In this document: positions 6,891-15,818 of the stretch, in pieces
Layout: the number at the start of each line of letters is the position of its first letter
Numbering within the stretch: position 1 is the first letter of the stretch
Source of the DNA: Bacillota bacterium
Lineage (GTDB): Bacteria; Bacillota_I; Bacilli_A; Erysipelotrichales; Erysipelotrichaceae
Length of the DNA: 54,995 nt
Direction of reading: 5' to 3'
Assembly: GCA_018065105.1 (NCBI GenBank)
Contig: JAGHTX010000188.1
Location: 1 to 54,995 of the forward strand
The notes under the pieces: model-generated
Seen by the model: the letters and a program-made list of their open reading frames with translations, nothing else
Told to the model about the DNA's origin: nothing
The model's database searches: none
Made by a program: the position numbers and the translations under genes

Positions 6891-7787
6891 ATGCTTTATA
6901 ATCCATTACTCAATTCTTTTATTGTTGTAGTGAACACAGGAAGTTTTTCTAAAGCTTCACAGCAACTATACATATCAAATACAGCTATTATGAAACAAAT
7001 GAATCAGCTAGAAATGCAATGCGGATTTTCTCTTTTTCAACGCTCACACAGTGGAATCAAACTCACAAATGGAGGAAAATATGTCTATCAGGAAGCACTC
7101 AAACTCATTAATCAATCTAATGAAATTCTAGAAAACGCAAAAAAGATAGAAGATACGAAATCCTATACAATAAGAATTGGTTCTTCCTATTTAGACCCAT
7201 CCTATATTTTGACCAATCTATGGGATTCTATCAGCGCTCAATTTCCAAACTATCAGCTAGAAATCATTCCTTTTATAGACAATAAGAAAAATCCAAACTC
7301 CGTACTAAATAACATAGGAATAGATTATGATATCGTAATTGGTTGTCACGGGTCATCACCTAAGACAAATCAATTTCTCTTAAAAGAAATTGGATTTACT
7401 GTTGCCATGCCTAAAAATCACCCTTTAGCGACAAGAGAAGTAATAGAATTAGAAGATATAAAAAAACAAACTATCATGATTGGAAATTCTACCAGTTCAT
7501 CACCAATCAATGAAGTTCGAACGTATTTATTAGATCACAATGTTCAACTAGAGAGTGTTGATTCTTTTTATGATTTATCTACATTCAACCGATGCGCAGC
7601 GAGTCAAAACTTATTGCTTTGTCTTCCACATTGGACGAATATTCATCCAAATTTAATTAATAAAAAAGTCAAGTGGGAATTTCAGAACCAACTTTATATT
7701 TATTATTCTAAAAAGAAAGAAGTATGCAATTTTGTACAGCTTTTACAACAATACTTAACAAAGAATCCCAATCTCCAACTGTTTTAA
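6891..7787 (+). CDS. LysR-type transcriptional regulator
   Basis: A 298-residue protein of standard LysR length. The N-terminal winged helix-turn-helix covers about residues 1-60 (NTGSFSKASQQLYISNTAIMKQMNQLE, then FSLFQRSHSGIKLTNGG). The substrate-binding domain follows with the typical opening IRIGSSYLDPSYIL and a later GFTVAMPKNHPLA. The ribosome site AAGGAG lies 8 bases before the ATG. It most likely controls the divergent MFS gene, and perhaps the oxidoreductase beyond it, in response to a small effector. It is followed by a shared terminator facing the TetR gene. Confidence 0.9.
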   Translation: MLYNPLLNSFIVVVNTGSFSKASQQLYISNTAIMKQMNQLEMQCGFSLFQRSHSGIKLTNGGKYVYQEALKLINQSNEILENAKKIEDTKSYTIRIGSSYLDPSYILTNLWDSISAQFPNYQLEIIPFIDNKKNPNSVLNNIGIDYDIVIGCHGSSPKTNQFLLKEIGFTVAMPKNHPLATREVIELEDIKKQTIMIGNSTSSSPINEVRTYLLDHNVQLESVDSFYDLSTFNRCAASQNLLLCLPHWTNIHPNLINKKVKWEFQNQLYIYYSKKKEVCNFVQLLQQYLTKNPNLQLF

Positions 7788-7801
7788 GGAAGCACTAAAA
7801 A

Positions 7802-7838
7802 AGAACAGCTTAATCAAAAATTGGCTGTTCTTTCATTT
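7802..7838. terminator. Bidirectional terminator between lysR and tetR genes
   Basis: AGAACAGC (7802-7809) and GCTGTTCT (7824-7831) form an 8-bp stem flanked by A and T runs. It overlaps the end of the minus-strand TetR gene. Confidence 0.65.
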
Positions 7839-8451
7839 TTAATATTTCTTTTTTATCAAGATTCTTATAGAGTTCTTCAGCTCGTTTCATTAATTCCTGA
7901 ATAGAAGAATCTTCTTTCAAAATATAAGATAATTTTGTGATGGAACGAGCAATTTCTAACTCATTCAATTCAAACAAACCATCTCGAATTCCAAATAATA
8001 GCTCACTTTCCGCTCCTACGATCATAGCGTTCAACATGGCCTGTTTATCGTCCATATATTGATTCTCTTCGTAAATTCTATGATACATCTGTGCTGTTTT
8101 TTCGATCTTTATTTTTCGCGTTTTGGCATCGGATAAAATATCATACAACAAGTCTCGACTTTTTATATCAATGATATACACGTAATAGAAGATTAGATTG
8201 CTGATATAGCTTTTCACAACGGGATGCTCTTTTTTATACTTCTCTTCTACAAAAGAAATCAAATTGTTTAAATAGTTTTCATACAAAGTCATCAATATAT
8301 CTTGTTTCTTAGGAAAATAATAAGCTAGGCGCCCTGTTCCAATTTCACAGGCCTTGGCAATCATTCGAGTGGTTGTATTTTGAAACCCATTTTCTAAGAA
8401 TAAATAGTAAGACTTTTCTAAAATATTCTTGCGAATCTCATTGTTTTTCAT
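7810..8451 (-). CDS. TetR/AcrR-family regulator
   Basis: A 213-residue protein. The first 55 residues form a TetR DNA-binding domain: IRKNILEKSYYLFLENGF, then TTTRMIAKACEIGTGRLAYYFPKKQDIL. The rest is helical and ligand-binding, without recognisable specificity. It starts 41 bases after the end of the lipid operon (plsC), but a terminator lies between them, so it is probably expressed separately or by read-through. AGGAT lies just before the ATG. A role in lipid or envelope control is possible from its location but not shown by the sequence. Confidence 0.85.
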   Translation of the reverse strand: MKNNEIRKNILEKSYYLFLENGFQNTTTRMIAKACEIGTGRLAYYFPKKQDILMTLYENYLNNLISFVEEKYKKEHPVVKSYISNLIFYYVYIIDIKSRDLLYDILSDAKTRKIKIEKTAQMYHRIYEENQYMDDKQAMLNAMIVGAESELLFGIRDGLFELNELEIARSITKLSYILKEDSSIQELMKRAEELYKNLDKKEILKMKEQPIFD

Positions 8452-8478
8452 AGAAAAATCCTAGCACAGAACAAAGAA

Positions 8479-8503
8479 AAAGGCTATGTGCTTCATAACC
8501 TTT
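8479..8503 (-). terminator. Terminator of the fatty acid synthesis operon
   Basis: AAAGGCTATG (8479-8488) and CATAACCTTT (8494-8503) pair fully as RNA on the minus strand (one G-U) with a 5-base loop, followed by TTCTTTG. The stem includes the plsC stop codon. Confidence 0.65.
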
Positions 8504-9185
8504 CGTGTTGTATTATTTGCGATTCAATAATTTCATGTACCTGACTGCTCAAATCATCGGCGGATATATCCTTATAATCTTCATAAAATATAGGACGATG
8601 ATAATAAATTGATAACGTTTTTACTGAAATATCATTACGATCCAGACAATACGCACCATTAATCGTAATTGGAACAATGCTAGCCTTTGCCATATAGGCC
8701 GCTTTTAAAGAATTTTTCTTAAAAGGATTCATTGCATCCTGTTTGGACCGCGTTCCTTCTGGGAAAATCAAAATGTTTTCTTTTTGTTTCAAATATCGAA
8801 GTGTCTCTCGAAGCATAGAAATATTCCCTTCTCTTGTTTCTCGATCAAAATGGATCGTTTTAATATTTTGGGCCCATTGACCTAATACAGGAATTTTCTC
8901 GTTTTGTTTCTTTGAAATAAAATGTAAAGGAAAAGGACAAGATGCGCAAATTAAAGCTGGATCTAGTGTGCCTTGATGATTGCACACAAAATAGACACTG
9001 GATAAACCTTTTAGATATTCTGCTCCTTCAACATGTAGAGAAAGTCCCATACTTTTTAATACCTTTTTTGAATAGGTTCTACACGATTGAAAATTCGTCA
9101 CAAAATCTCGGTTCTTTCCTCGAATGCTCTCTAACCAGGCAAAAGGCAATATAAATAAACATCTAGTTAACTTTAGTATGTTCAT
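8493..9185 (-). CDS. plsC: 1-acyl-sn-glycerol-3-phosphate acyltransferase
   Basis: A 230-residue PlsC-type acyltransferase that transfers an acyl chain to lysophosphatidate, the second acylation step in phospholipid synthesis at the inner membrane face. The HX4D catalytic motif appears as NHQGTLDP (His70, Asp75), the phosphate-binding motif as FPEGTRS (about residue 141), and a later VPITINGA block also fits. The N-terminus is hydrophobic (LTRCLFILPFAW), as expected for membrane association. The start codon overlaps the acpS stop by 4 bases (ATGA), and AAGGAG precedes it. As the last gene of the operon it ties fatty acid production to phospholipid assembly. Confidence 0.92.
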   Translation of the reverse strand: MNILKLTRCLFILPFAWLESIRGKNRDFVTNFQSCRTYSKKVLKSMGLSLHVEGAEYLKGLSSVYFVCNHQGTLDPALICASCPFPLHFISKKQNEKIPVLGQWAQNIKTIHFDRETREGNISMLRETLRYLKQKENILIFPEGTRSKQDAMNPFKKNSLKAAYMAKASIVPITINGAYCLDRNDISVKTLSIYYHRPIFYEDYKDISADDLSSQVHEIIESQIIQHERL

Positions 9186-9514
9186 AGACGCTCCTTTTCT
9201 ACCACCGCAAAAGCCATTGCGATTTCCTTTTCATGCGATATGGATATATGAATTTGATAGCCTTCTTTTTTTACTTTTGGTTTTTGGTTCTCGTAATAGA
9301 TCTCATAATCAAAGATGGAAGAAGGAATATCCATTGCCTTCACTAGAGCTTCTTTGGCCGCAAAATGACCAGCTAGAAATTCCAATCTTCTTCGTTCTTT
9401 GTATACTTTCCATTGTTCATATTCCTGAGTGGTTAACACTCTTTTGGCAAACAATTCTTCTTTTCCAAGAAATCGATTCATTTGAACCACATCGCATCCC
9501 ACACCAACTATCAC
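9182..9514 (-). CDS. acpS: Holo-[acyl-carrier-protein] synthase
   Basis: A 110-residue phosphopantetheinyl transferase that activates apo-ACP by attaching the 4'-phosphopantetheine of CoA to its serine. The Mg-binding motifs are present: GVGCDVVQMNRF at the N-terminus (Asp8) and FAAKEALVKAM (about residues 51-61). The terminal HISISHEKEIAMAFAVVE is also typical. The start codon is GTG at 9514, one base after the fabZ stop, with AGGAG upstream. Its place in the same operon as its substrate acpP is notable, although acpP is at the opposite end. Confidence 0.93.
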   Translation of the reverse strand: MIVGVGCDVVQMNRFLGKEELFAKRVLTTQEYEQWKVYKERRRLEFLAGHFAAKEALVKAMDIPSSIFDYEIYYENQKPKVKKEGYQIHISISHEKEIAMAFAVVEKERL

Positions 9515-9515
9515 A

Positions 9516-9941
9516 TTATTCTCCTAAGGCGCACATAATTTCACCTTTGGCAGCCACTTTCCCATCCACACTTGCTTCGACATCCGCAAAATATATACCA
9601 GCTCTTTGATTGGAAAAGTGAACTTTTAATGTCAATACATCTCCAGGAATAACCTGTCTTTTAAAACGCATTTTATTAATACCGGCAAAGTATCCGATTT
9701 TTCCTTTGTTTTCTTCTTTACTCAATAGAAGTACACATCCAGTTTGAGCTAAAGCTTCGACAATAAGAACCCCTGGTAAAACATGTTTCTGGGGAAAATG
9801 TCCTAAAAACTGCATTTCATTAGCTGTTACACATTTGATTCCAACAATATCTTCCTCGCTCATTTCTTCAATACGATCCACTAAAAGAAAAGGATATCGA
9901 TGAGGAATGATTTCTTGAATCTGGTTTGAATTGTATATCAT
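9516..9941 (-). CDS. fabZ: 3-hydroxyacyl-ACP dehydratase
   Basis: A 141-residue hot-dog-fold dehydratase of fatty acid elongation. The signature HRYPFLLVDRIEE (about residues 13-25) is followed by the catalytic block HFPQKHVLPGVLIVEALAQ, with the catalytic His and Glu. Later KMRFKRQVIPGD is also conserved. Length is normal. GGGAGGATTAAT precedes the ATG, one base after the fabF stop. There is no FabA or FabM in the window, so how unsaturated fatty acids are made, if at all, is not answered here. Confidence 0.95.
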   Translation of the reverse strand: MIYNSNQIQEIIPHRYPFLLVDRIEEMSEEDIVGIKCVTANEMQFLGHFPQKHVLPGVLIVEALAQTGCVLLLSKEENKGKIGYFAGINKMRFKRQVIPGDVLTLKVHFSNQRAGIYFADVEASVDGKVAAKGEIMCALGE

Positions 9942-9942
9942 A

Positions 9943-11181
9943 TTAATCCTCCCACTTCTTAAAGATTAAGGAAGCATTATGTCCTCCAAATCCTAGTGAG
10001 TTGCTCATTGCGTATTGAATATCCACTTTACGATTTTCATTAGCCACAATATCTAAATCACACGCTTCATCTTGTTCTTCATAATGAATGGTTGCTGGTA
10101 CTAATCCATTTTCTAGAGCTTTTATACAAATAATGGCTTCAATGGCGCCAGAAGCTCCAAGTAAGTGTCCTGTATTTGATTTTGTACTAGACATCATCAA
10201 TTCATTGGCATGTTCTTTAAAAGCTGCCTTTACCGCTTTGGTTTCTGTACTATCATTTAATGGTGTACTTGTTCCATGGGCATTTACATAATCAATTTCT
10301 TCTGCTTGAATACCCGCATCCTGAATCGCTTTCAACATGGCTTTAGCACCTTGTTCTCCGCTGGCACATGGAGCTGTAATATGATACGCATCGCATGTCG
10401 CTCCATAACCAACAATTTCTCCATATATTTTCGCGTTTCTAGCTTTGGCATGCTCGTATTCTTCTAAGACAAGAACACCCGCTCCTTCTCCCATCACAAA
10501 ACCACTTCGATTTTTATCAAAAGGAATGGATGCACGATTTTTATCATTTCCTGTATGTAAAGCACGCATAGATTGGAATCCAGCGATAGCTAATGGAGTA
10601 ATACTTGCTTCCGTCCCACCCGCTAACATCACATCTTCATATCCATCACGAATTCGATGGAAGGCATCTCCTATCGCATTGCTTCCAGCAGCGCAAGCCG
10701 TAACGATACTTGTACAATACCCGTGTGCTCCTACATCAATCGCAACATTTCCGGCAGCCAGATTGACCAAAGACATGGGGATAAAATAAGGAGAAACTCT
10801 TGATGATCCACGTTCATTTAGAGCGTTTTGACTATTTGAAATGGTTTCAATTCCTCCGATACCGGACGCAAGAATCACACCAAAGCGTTCTGCATCAATA
10901 ATACTTACATCTAATCTACTGTCTTGCATCGCCTGTTTTGCGGCAATACGGGCAAATTGTGTAAAGCGATCATTAAACTTTAAATCTCTTTTTGAAAAAT
11001 AAGCTTCTGTATCCAAGTTTTTTACTTCCGCAGCTAGTTTCACCTTAAAATCGGTTGTATCAAAGTGGGTGATTTCATCAATTCCACACTTTCCTTCTTC
11101 GATAGAAGTCCATAATTCTTCTACACTATTTCCAATGGGACTAATTGCCCCCATTCCAGTAATCACAACTCTTCTTTTCAT
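9943..11181 (-). CDS. fabF: Beta-ketoacyl-ACP synthase II
   Basis: A 412-residue condensing enzyme that elongates acyl-ACP with malonyl-ACP. The Cys-His-His catalytic triad is visible: Cys in VTACAAGSNAIG (about 163), His in NAHGTSTPLND (about 303), and His in KSNTGHLLGASG (about 340), with the C-terminal SNSLGFGGHNASL. The start is supported by GGAGGGTT 6 bases before the ATG. It is the only KAS I/II type enzyme in this operon, so it probably does all elongation cycles after FabH. Confidence 0.96.
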   Translation of the reverse strand: MKRRVVITGMGAISPIGNSVEELWTSIEEGKCGIDEITHFDTTDFKVKLAAEVKNLDTEAYFSKRDLKFNDRFTQFARIAAKQAMQDSRLDVSIIDAERFGVILASGIGGIETISNSQNALNERGSSRVSPYFIPMSLVNLAAGNVAIDVGAHGYCTSIVTACAAGSNAIGDAFHRIRDGYEDVMLAGGTEASITPLAIAGFQSMRALHTGNDKNRASIPFDKNRSGFVMGEGAGVLVLEEYEHAKARNAKIYGEIVGYGATCDAYHITAPCASGEQGAKAMLKAIQDAGIQAEEIDYVNAHGTSTPLNDSTETKAVKAAFKEHANELMMSSTKSNTGHLLGASGAIEAIICIKALENGLVPATIHYEEQDEACDLDIVANENRKVDIQYAMSNSLGFGGHNASLIFKKWED

Positions 11182-11191
11182 AGAAACCCTC

Positions 11192-11929
11192 CTACATCAA
11201 CATGCCACCATCTACTTGGATGACTTGTCCGGTAATATACTTTGAAGCATCGCCAGCTAAGAAAATAGCTGTTTGGGCGACATCTTCCACATCACCTAGT
11301 TGTTTCATTGGAATTTGGTTAACTAGGTTTTTCTTTACTTCTTCCGATAATACTTCTGTCATTTTTGTTTGAATAAATCCAGGCGCAATCGCATTGACAC
11401 GAATGTTTCGAGATCCCATTTCTTTAGCCAAAGATTTGGAAAATCCAATAATCCCTGCCTTACTGGCCGCATAGTTACATTGGCCCGCATTTCCCGAAAG
11501 ACCAACTACACTGGCCATATTGATAATAGATCCCTGTTTCTTTTTCATCATCAAACGACAAGCCTGTTTTGAACATAGAAAGGTTCCTTTTAAATTTACT
11601 TGGATTACATCCATAAATTCTTCTTCACTCATACGTAAACATAATATATCTCTAGTGATGCCGGAGTTATTGACCAAACAGTCTAGTTTTTTATACGTTT
11701 CCTGGATTTGTTGAAACATGGCTTCAACTTCTTGTCCATTCGCTACATTGGCTTGCACAATCATTGAATGATTACTGTATTTTTTTACTTCTTCTAATGT
11801 TTCTAACGCTGCCTCTTTTGAGCCATTATAATTGATGATGACGTCGTATCCATTTTTCGCAAATTCAATCGCTATGGCTTTACCAATTCCTCTTCCCGCT
11901 CCGGTAACTAAGACATTTTTATTTTCCAT
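11192..11929 (-). CDS. fabG: 3-oxoacyl-ACP reductase
   Basis: A 245-residue short-chain dehydrogenase that reduces 3-ketoacyl-ACP with NADPH. The cofactor motif VTGAGRGIGKAIA lies at residues 7-19, the NNSG motif follows (about 87), and the catalytic Ser-Tyr-Lys appears in MASVVGLSGNAGQCNYAASKAG. The C-terminal GQVIQVDGGMLM is typical of FabG. Its first 11 bases overlap the end of fabD, where GGAGG inside fabD serves as its ribosome site; this indicates translational coupling. Confidence 0.95.
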   Translation of the reverse strand: MENKNVLVTGAGRGIGKAIAIEFAKNGYDVIINYNGSKEAALETLEEVKKYSNHSMIVQANVANGQEVEAMFQQIQETYKKLDCLVNNSGITRDILCLRMSEEEFMDVIQVNLKGTFLCSKQACRLMMKKKQGSIINMASVVGLSGNAGQCNYAASKAGIIGFSKSLAKEMGSRNIRVNAIAPGFIQTKMTEVLSEEVKKNLVNQIPMKQLGDVEDVAQTAIFLAGDASKYITGQVIQVDGGMLM

Positions 11930-12848
11930 TTTGTATTGCCTCCATCAAGTTTTCTACATCCTCGTAGTGATCAACCGTATAAACTTTCACATTTTTGTTT
12001 GTCTTTTTGACCAACCCGGATAGTGTATGTCCAGGTCCGATTTCAATAAACGTATCCACGCCTTGCGCAATCATATATTCAATGGATGGATAGAACTTTA
12101 CGGGACTCTTAATTTGACGAGTCAACAGTTCAACAAAATGGGACTGTTCTTCTTTTCCGGTCACATTAAAAACAACGGGAATCGAAGGAACATCCATTTC
12201 TATACTTTCAAGAACTTCTTCTAATTGTTGAGAAGCTTCTTCGAGTAGTGGAGAATGGAAAGCTCCAGATACTTTTAACGGGATCATACGACGGACCCCT
12301 TTTTCTTTTAGAATGGAAGCGGCCTTGTCTACACCTGCATTATTTCCCGTAATCACAATTTGACTAGGTGCATTGTAGTTGGCAATGGTACAAATGGTTT
12401 CCCCATGACTTGCTTCTTGACACGCCTGTTCAATCAAAGAAATATCGGCATTCATAACTGCGATCATTTTTGAACTACCAGCGGGTAGGGCATTGGCCAT
12501 GATTAATCCTCTTTTACGGACTATTTCTAATCCATCTTTTAAGGAAAAAACATGTGCAGCACATAGTGCACTGTATTCTCCTAAACTCAATCCAGCTACA
12601 TATTTGGGTTGGATTCCTTTTTCAAGTAAAGTTTGATAGATAGCCATAGAAGTGGCTAAAATGCAGCTTTGAGTATAGGCTGTGTTATTCAAGGTTTCCA
12701 TCGGTCCTTCAAAACATACTCTTTTTACATCAAAGTCCATAGAAATGGAATCGTATACTTCCTGACTGACTTTTGACTGTTCATAAAAATCTTTTCCCAT
12801 TCCTACATATTGACTGCCTTGCCCAGCAAATAAAACGGCTACTTTCAT
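11919..12848 (-). CDS. fabD: Malonyl-CoA:ACP transacylase
   Basis: A 309-residue acyltransferase that loads malonyl groups onto ACP. The N-terminal AVLFAGQGSQYVGMGKD, the nucleophile motif GLSLGEYSALCAA (Ser about 91) and the catalytic His in KVSGAFHSPLL (about 200) are all present. The residue before SLGE is Leu rather than the usual His, as I recall from other clostridial-type homologues. The ATG overlaps the preceding stop by 4 bases, with GGAGG upstream. Confidence 0.95.
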   Translation of the reverse strand: MKVAVLFAGQGSQYVGMGKDFYEQSKVSQEVYDSISMDFDVKRVCFEGPMETLNNTAYTQSCILATSMAIYQTLLEKGIQPKYVAGLSLGEYSALCAAHVFSLKDGLEIVRKRGLIMANALPAGSSKMIAVMNADISLIEQACQEASHGETICTIANYNAPSQIVITGNNAGVDKAASILKEKGVRRMIPLKVSGAFHSPLLEEASQQLEEVLESIEMDVPSIPVVFNVTGKEEQSHFVELLTRQIKSPVKFYPSIEYMIAQGVDTFIEIGPGHTLSGLVKKTNKNVKVYTVDHYEDVENLMEAIQNGK

Positions 12849-13903
12849 ACAGTTTCCTCCATTAATTCTTGAATGAGTTCGTGCACGGTCATAATTCGAT
12901 CCAGCTTCGCTCCATTCTCTCCGGTAAAGAATAACCCTTGTTTCTCATTTCCTTGTACAGCTTCAATTAAGGCATGAGAAATACAATATGGTGTATCGGC
13001 TGGATTGCATGGTTTTAAACACCCGAAACAATGAGATACTTTCTGATTGGGTGAATCCATTACTTTTTTCATATAATCGTTCAATACAGCCCTGCCTGGA
13101 AATCCTGTAGGACTTTTGACAATTACGATATCTTTCTGTTTAGCCTTAACCAGCATTTCTTTAAAGATTGGATGCGCATCGCATTCTTCGGTAGCAATAA
13201 AGCGTGTACCCATCTGTACACCAGCCGCACCCAACCGCATAAATCTTTTTATGTCTTTTCCTGTATAGATACCTCCGGCCACAAAAACCGGAATTTCTTT
13301 ATGATATTTATCTTCATAAATAGACACTTCTTTTAAAACAGCCGGAAGAATGTCTTCCAATTCTTCGCATGTATGATTTTGTAGATCTTTTAATTTGAAG
13401 CCTAAATGACCTCCGGCCTTGTAGCCTTCAATGACCACAAAATCACAGGTTCTTTGATAGTGACTATCCCATCTTCGAAGCACCAATTGAATCGCTTTGG
13501 CACTGGATACAATAGGAGCTAATAAGATATCACTATCGCCTACGTATTCGGGTAAGGATAATGGAAGCCCAGCGCCAGAGATAATCGCATCGTATCCTGC
13601 TTCTACGCATGTTCTGACATAGTGTTCATAGTCCTTGCTGGCAACCATAATATTTACCCCTAATAAACCTTTGCCTTGGGATATTTCTCTGGCCTTTTTG
13701 GCATGATCTTTCAATGCCTGCAGATTGCAGGTTCTAGAACTCGATTCAAAGTCTGGATAATTGTATCCTGGATGGGCAGCACTGATTACCCCCATGCCTC
13801 CTTCTAACATCACATGTCCAGCTAGATTCGATAAGGATACACCCACACCCATTCCCCCTTGTATGATGGGAATCTCTAATTGTTTACACCCAATTTTTAT
13901 CAT
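12845..13903 (-). CDS. FabK/nitronate monooxygenase-like flavoprotein, second copy
   Basis: A 352-residue FMN TIM-barrel protein related to FabK and nitronate monooxygenases. PIIQGGMGVGVSLSNLA opens the barrel, IISGAGLPLSLP and EGYKAGGHLGF follow, and the phosphate-binding VFVAGGIYTGKDI and GVQMGTRFIATEE are clear. Unlike FabK it has a C-terminal extension with four cysteines (CFGCLKPCNPADTPYC), then a block ending LFFTGENGAKLDRI. These could bind a metal or an Fe-S cluster. It sits between fabK and fabD with 4-base overlaps at both ends, so it belongs to the lipid operon. Its exact reaction is not known to me; it could be a second enoyl-ACP reductase or a detoxifying flavoenzyme. Confidence 0.8.
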   Translation of the reverse strand: MIKIGCKQLEIPIIQGGMGVGVSLSNLAGHVMLEGGMGVISAAHPGYNYPDFESSSRTCNLQALKDHAKKAREISQGKGLLGVNIMVASKDYEHYVRTCVEAGYDAIISGAGLPLSLPEYVGDSDILLAPIVSSAKAIQLVLRRWDSHYQRTCDFVVIEGYKAGGHLGFKLKDLQNHTCEELEDILPAVLKEVSIYEDKYHKEIPVFVAGGIYTGKDIKRFMRLGAAGVQMGTRFIATEECDAHPIFKEMLVKAKQKDIVIVKSPTGFPGRAVLNDYMKKVMDSPNQKVSHCFGCLKPCNPADTPYCISHALIEAVQGNEKQGLFFTGENGAKLDRIMTVHELIQELMEETV

Positions 13904-14844
13904 GCGATCTCCTTCATCGTTTCCATCATTTTTTGATGAACCTTGTATGCTCCCTGCATCATGTCTTCTAAGATTTCTTTCATCGGGCGGACCTCTCTGA
14001 CCAGGCCTGCAATTTGTCCCATCATAACCGATCCATTTTTAATATCCCCTTCAAAGACAGCTTTTCGTAACGCGCCTAATGTAAGTTTTTCTAGTTCTTC
14101 CCGATTGGCTGCTTCTTTTTCTAGTTTTAGATATTGACGAGACATCGCGTTTTTATAAATTCGTACTGGAGAATTTAAACTCTTTCCGGTTACGACAGTA
14201 TCGGTATCTTTGGCTTTGATGACAGCTTGTTTATAATTTTCATGAATTGGACATTCCACACTGGCCAGCAAACAAGTTCCCACTTGTACTCCGATGGCAC
14301 CTAAACTTAGCGCAGCATATAAACCTCTCCCATCTCCAATTCCACCTGCAGCAATAACAGGTATATTTACCGCATCGATTACCTGTGGTAGTAGAGCCAT
14401 GGTCGTTTGTTCGGAAACGTGTCCTCCAGCTTCACAACCTTCCACAATAAGGGCATCTACTCCACTTTGTTCCAAACGTCTAGCTAAGGCCACACTGGCA
14501 ACCACTGGAATGATTAAAGCGCCACTTTCTTTTAACATCGGCACATAAACACCTGGATTCCCGGCTCCAGTTGTGACAACGGCCACTTTTTCCTGGGCAA
14601 TCATTTCCATCATTTCCTTGGTTTGTGGATGCATCATCATAACATTGACCCCAAATGGTTTGTCGGTTAATTCTTTACATTTTCGGATAGATTCTCGCGC
14701 CACTTCGACTGGCATTGCCCCAGTTCCAATTATGCCAAGTCCTCCATGATTACTTACACAGGCAGCAAACTGTGCAGTGGCAATGTTGGCCATAGCGCCC
14801 TGGATGATTGGATATTTAATTCCTAACATTTTATGTAACATCAT
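13900..14844 (-). CDS. fabK: Enoyl-ACP reductase II
   Basis: An FMN-dependent enoyl-ACP reductase of 314 residues when started at the ATG at 14844 (AGGTAAG upstream). A longer frame reaches into fabH but lacks a ribosome site and would add a tryptophan-rich nonsense tail. The sequence begins MMLHKMLGIKYPIIQGAM, has TTGAGNPG and VEGCEAGGHV, and the flavin phosphate site AAGGIGDGRGLYAA and GVQVGTCLLAS, all typical of FabK. It performs the last reduction of each elongation cycle. No FabI is present in the operon, so this is the expected main enoyl reductase, a trait linked to triclosan resistance in the family. Confidence 0.92.
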   Translation of the reverse strand: MMLHKMLGIKYPIIQGAMANIATAQFAACVSNHGGLGIIGTGAMPVEVARESIRKCKELTDKPFGVNVMMMHPQTKEMMEMIAQEKVAVVTTGAGNPGVYVPMLKESGALIIPVVASVALARRLEQSGVDALIVEGCEAGGHVSEQTTMALLPQVIDAVNIPVIAAGGIGDGRGLYAALSLGAIGVQVGTCLLASVECPIHENYKQAVIKAKDTDTVVTGKSLNSPVRIYKNAMSRQYLKLEKEAANREELEKLTLGALRKAVFEGDIKNGSVMMGQIAGLVREVRPMKEILEDMMQGAYKVHQKMMETMKEIA

Positions 14845-14852
14845 ACTCTTAC

Positions 14853-15818
14853 CTACCATTCTAAATACACACCACCACTGGTAAATCCAGCCCCAAATCC
14901 AGCAAGAACGATTTTCATACCTGGTTTGAGTTTGCCTTGTTCTTTTGCGCATGCCAGGGCAATGGCAATACTGGCACTGGAAGTATTGCCAAACTCTTCT
15001 AAATTCACAAAAAATTTATCTTCATCTAATTGCATTTTCTTAGCTACATGTCGAATGATTCGAATATTGGCTTGATGAGGAATAATCAAATCAATGTCCT
15101 TTGGCAATATTTGAGCTTGCTCACATACTTTTTCAATGGATTCCTGCATAGCTTTCAGGGCAAAGCGAAACACTTCTTTTCCATCCATGTGAAGATACCC
15201 ATAGTTCTTTTCTCCATTTATAAGCCCAGCTTTTATTGGTAATCCCGCTCCTTTTAAAACGCCTTCTACATCACCTGTACTCTTAGTGTAAGTAAACATT
15301 TTTTTATTTGTACTTTGTTGAACAATACAGGCACCGGCCCCATCTCCAAACAAGATGCATGTATTACGATCCGTCCAGTCAACTATTTTGGATAGAGTTT
15401 CCGCTCCAATCACAAGAATCGTTTTATACTTTTCTAGTAAACAGCTTGCCAGGGTTAATCCATAGACAAATCCAGAACAGGCAGCATTGATATCAAGCGC
15501 TGTACATTCTTCTCCGTTTAGTCCTAACTTTTCTTGTACCAAACAGGAAGTAGCGGGTGTGAAATGATCGGGTGTCGCACTCGCTACAAGGATTAACTCT
15601 ATTTCTTTTGCCTCCATATTTGCGTCTTTCAATGCATCTACAGCAGCTCTATACGCTAAATCGGAAGTGTTCTCGTCTTTTGTGATATAACGAGATTGAA
15701 TGCCTGTTCTTTGTTGAATCCATGCATCACTGGTTTCAACGATTTTTTCTAAGTCCTCATTCCAAACACGAACCTGGGCTTTGGCATAACCACATCCAAC
15801 AATTTTTACATTTTCCAT
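14853..15818 (-). CDS. fabH: Beta-ketoacyl-ACP synthase III
   Basis: A 321-residue initiating condensing enzyme joining acetyl-CoA (or branched acyl-CoA) and malonyl-ACP. The catalytic Cys is in DINAACSGFVYGL (about 112), the His in IIPHQANIRII (about 247) and the Asn in LEEFGNTSSASI (about 277). The N-terminal ETSDAWIQQRTGI is characteristic. The gene overlaps accA by 13 bases; GGGGAT within accA lies before its ATG. Length matches the family. Confidence 0.95.
   Translation of the reverse strand: MENVKIVGCGYAKAQVRVWNEDLEKIVETSDAWIQQRTGIQSRYITKDENTSDLAYRAAVDALKDANMEAKEIELILVASATPDHFTPATSCLVQEKLGLNGEECTALDINAACSGFVYGLTLASCLLEKYKTILVIGAETLSKIVDWTDRNTCILFGDGAGACIVQQSTNKKMFTYTKSTGDVEGVLKGAGLPIKAGLINGEKNYGYLHMDGKEVFRFALKAMQESIEKVCEQAQILPKDIDLIIPHQANIRIIRHVAKKMQLDEDKFFVNLEEFGNTSSASIAIALACAKEQGKLKPGMKIVLAGFGAGFTSGGVYLEW

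Noticed and set aside
9124-9609. 161-codon plus-strand frame opposite plsC, acpS and fabZ
   Set aside because: It crosses three real genes on the other strand and has a composition typical of antisense frames.
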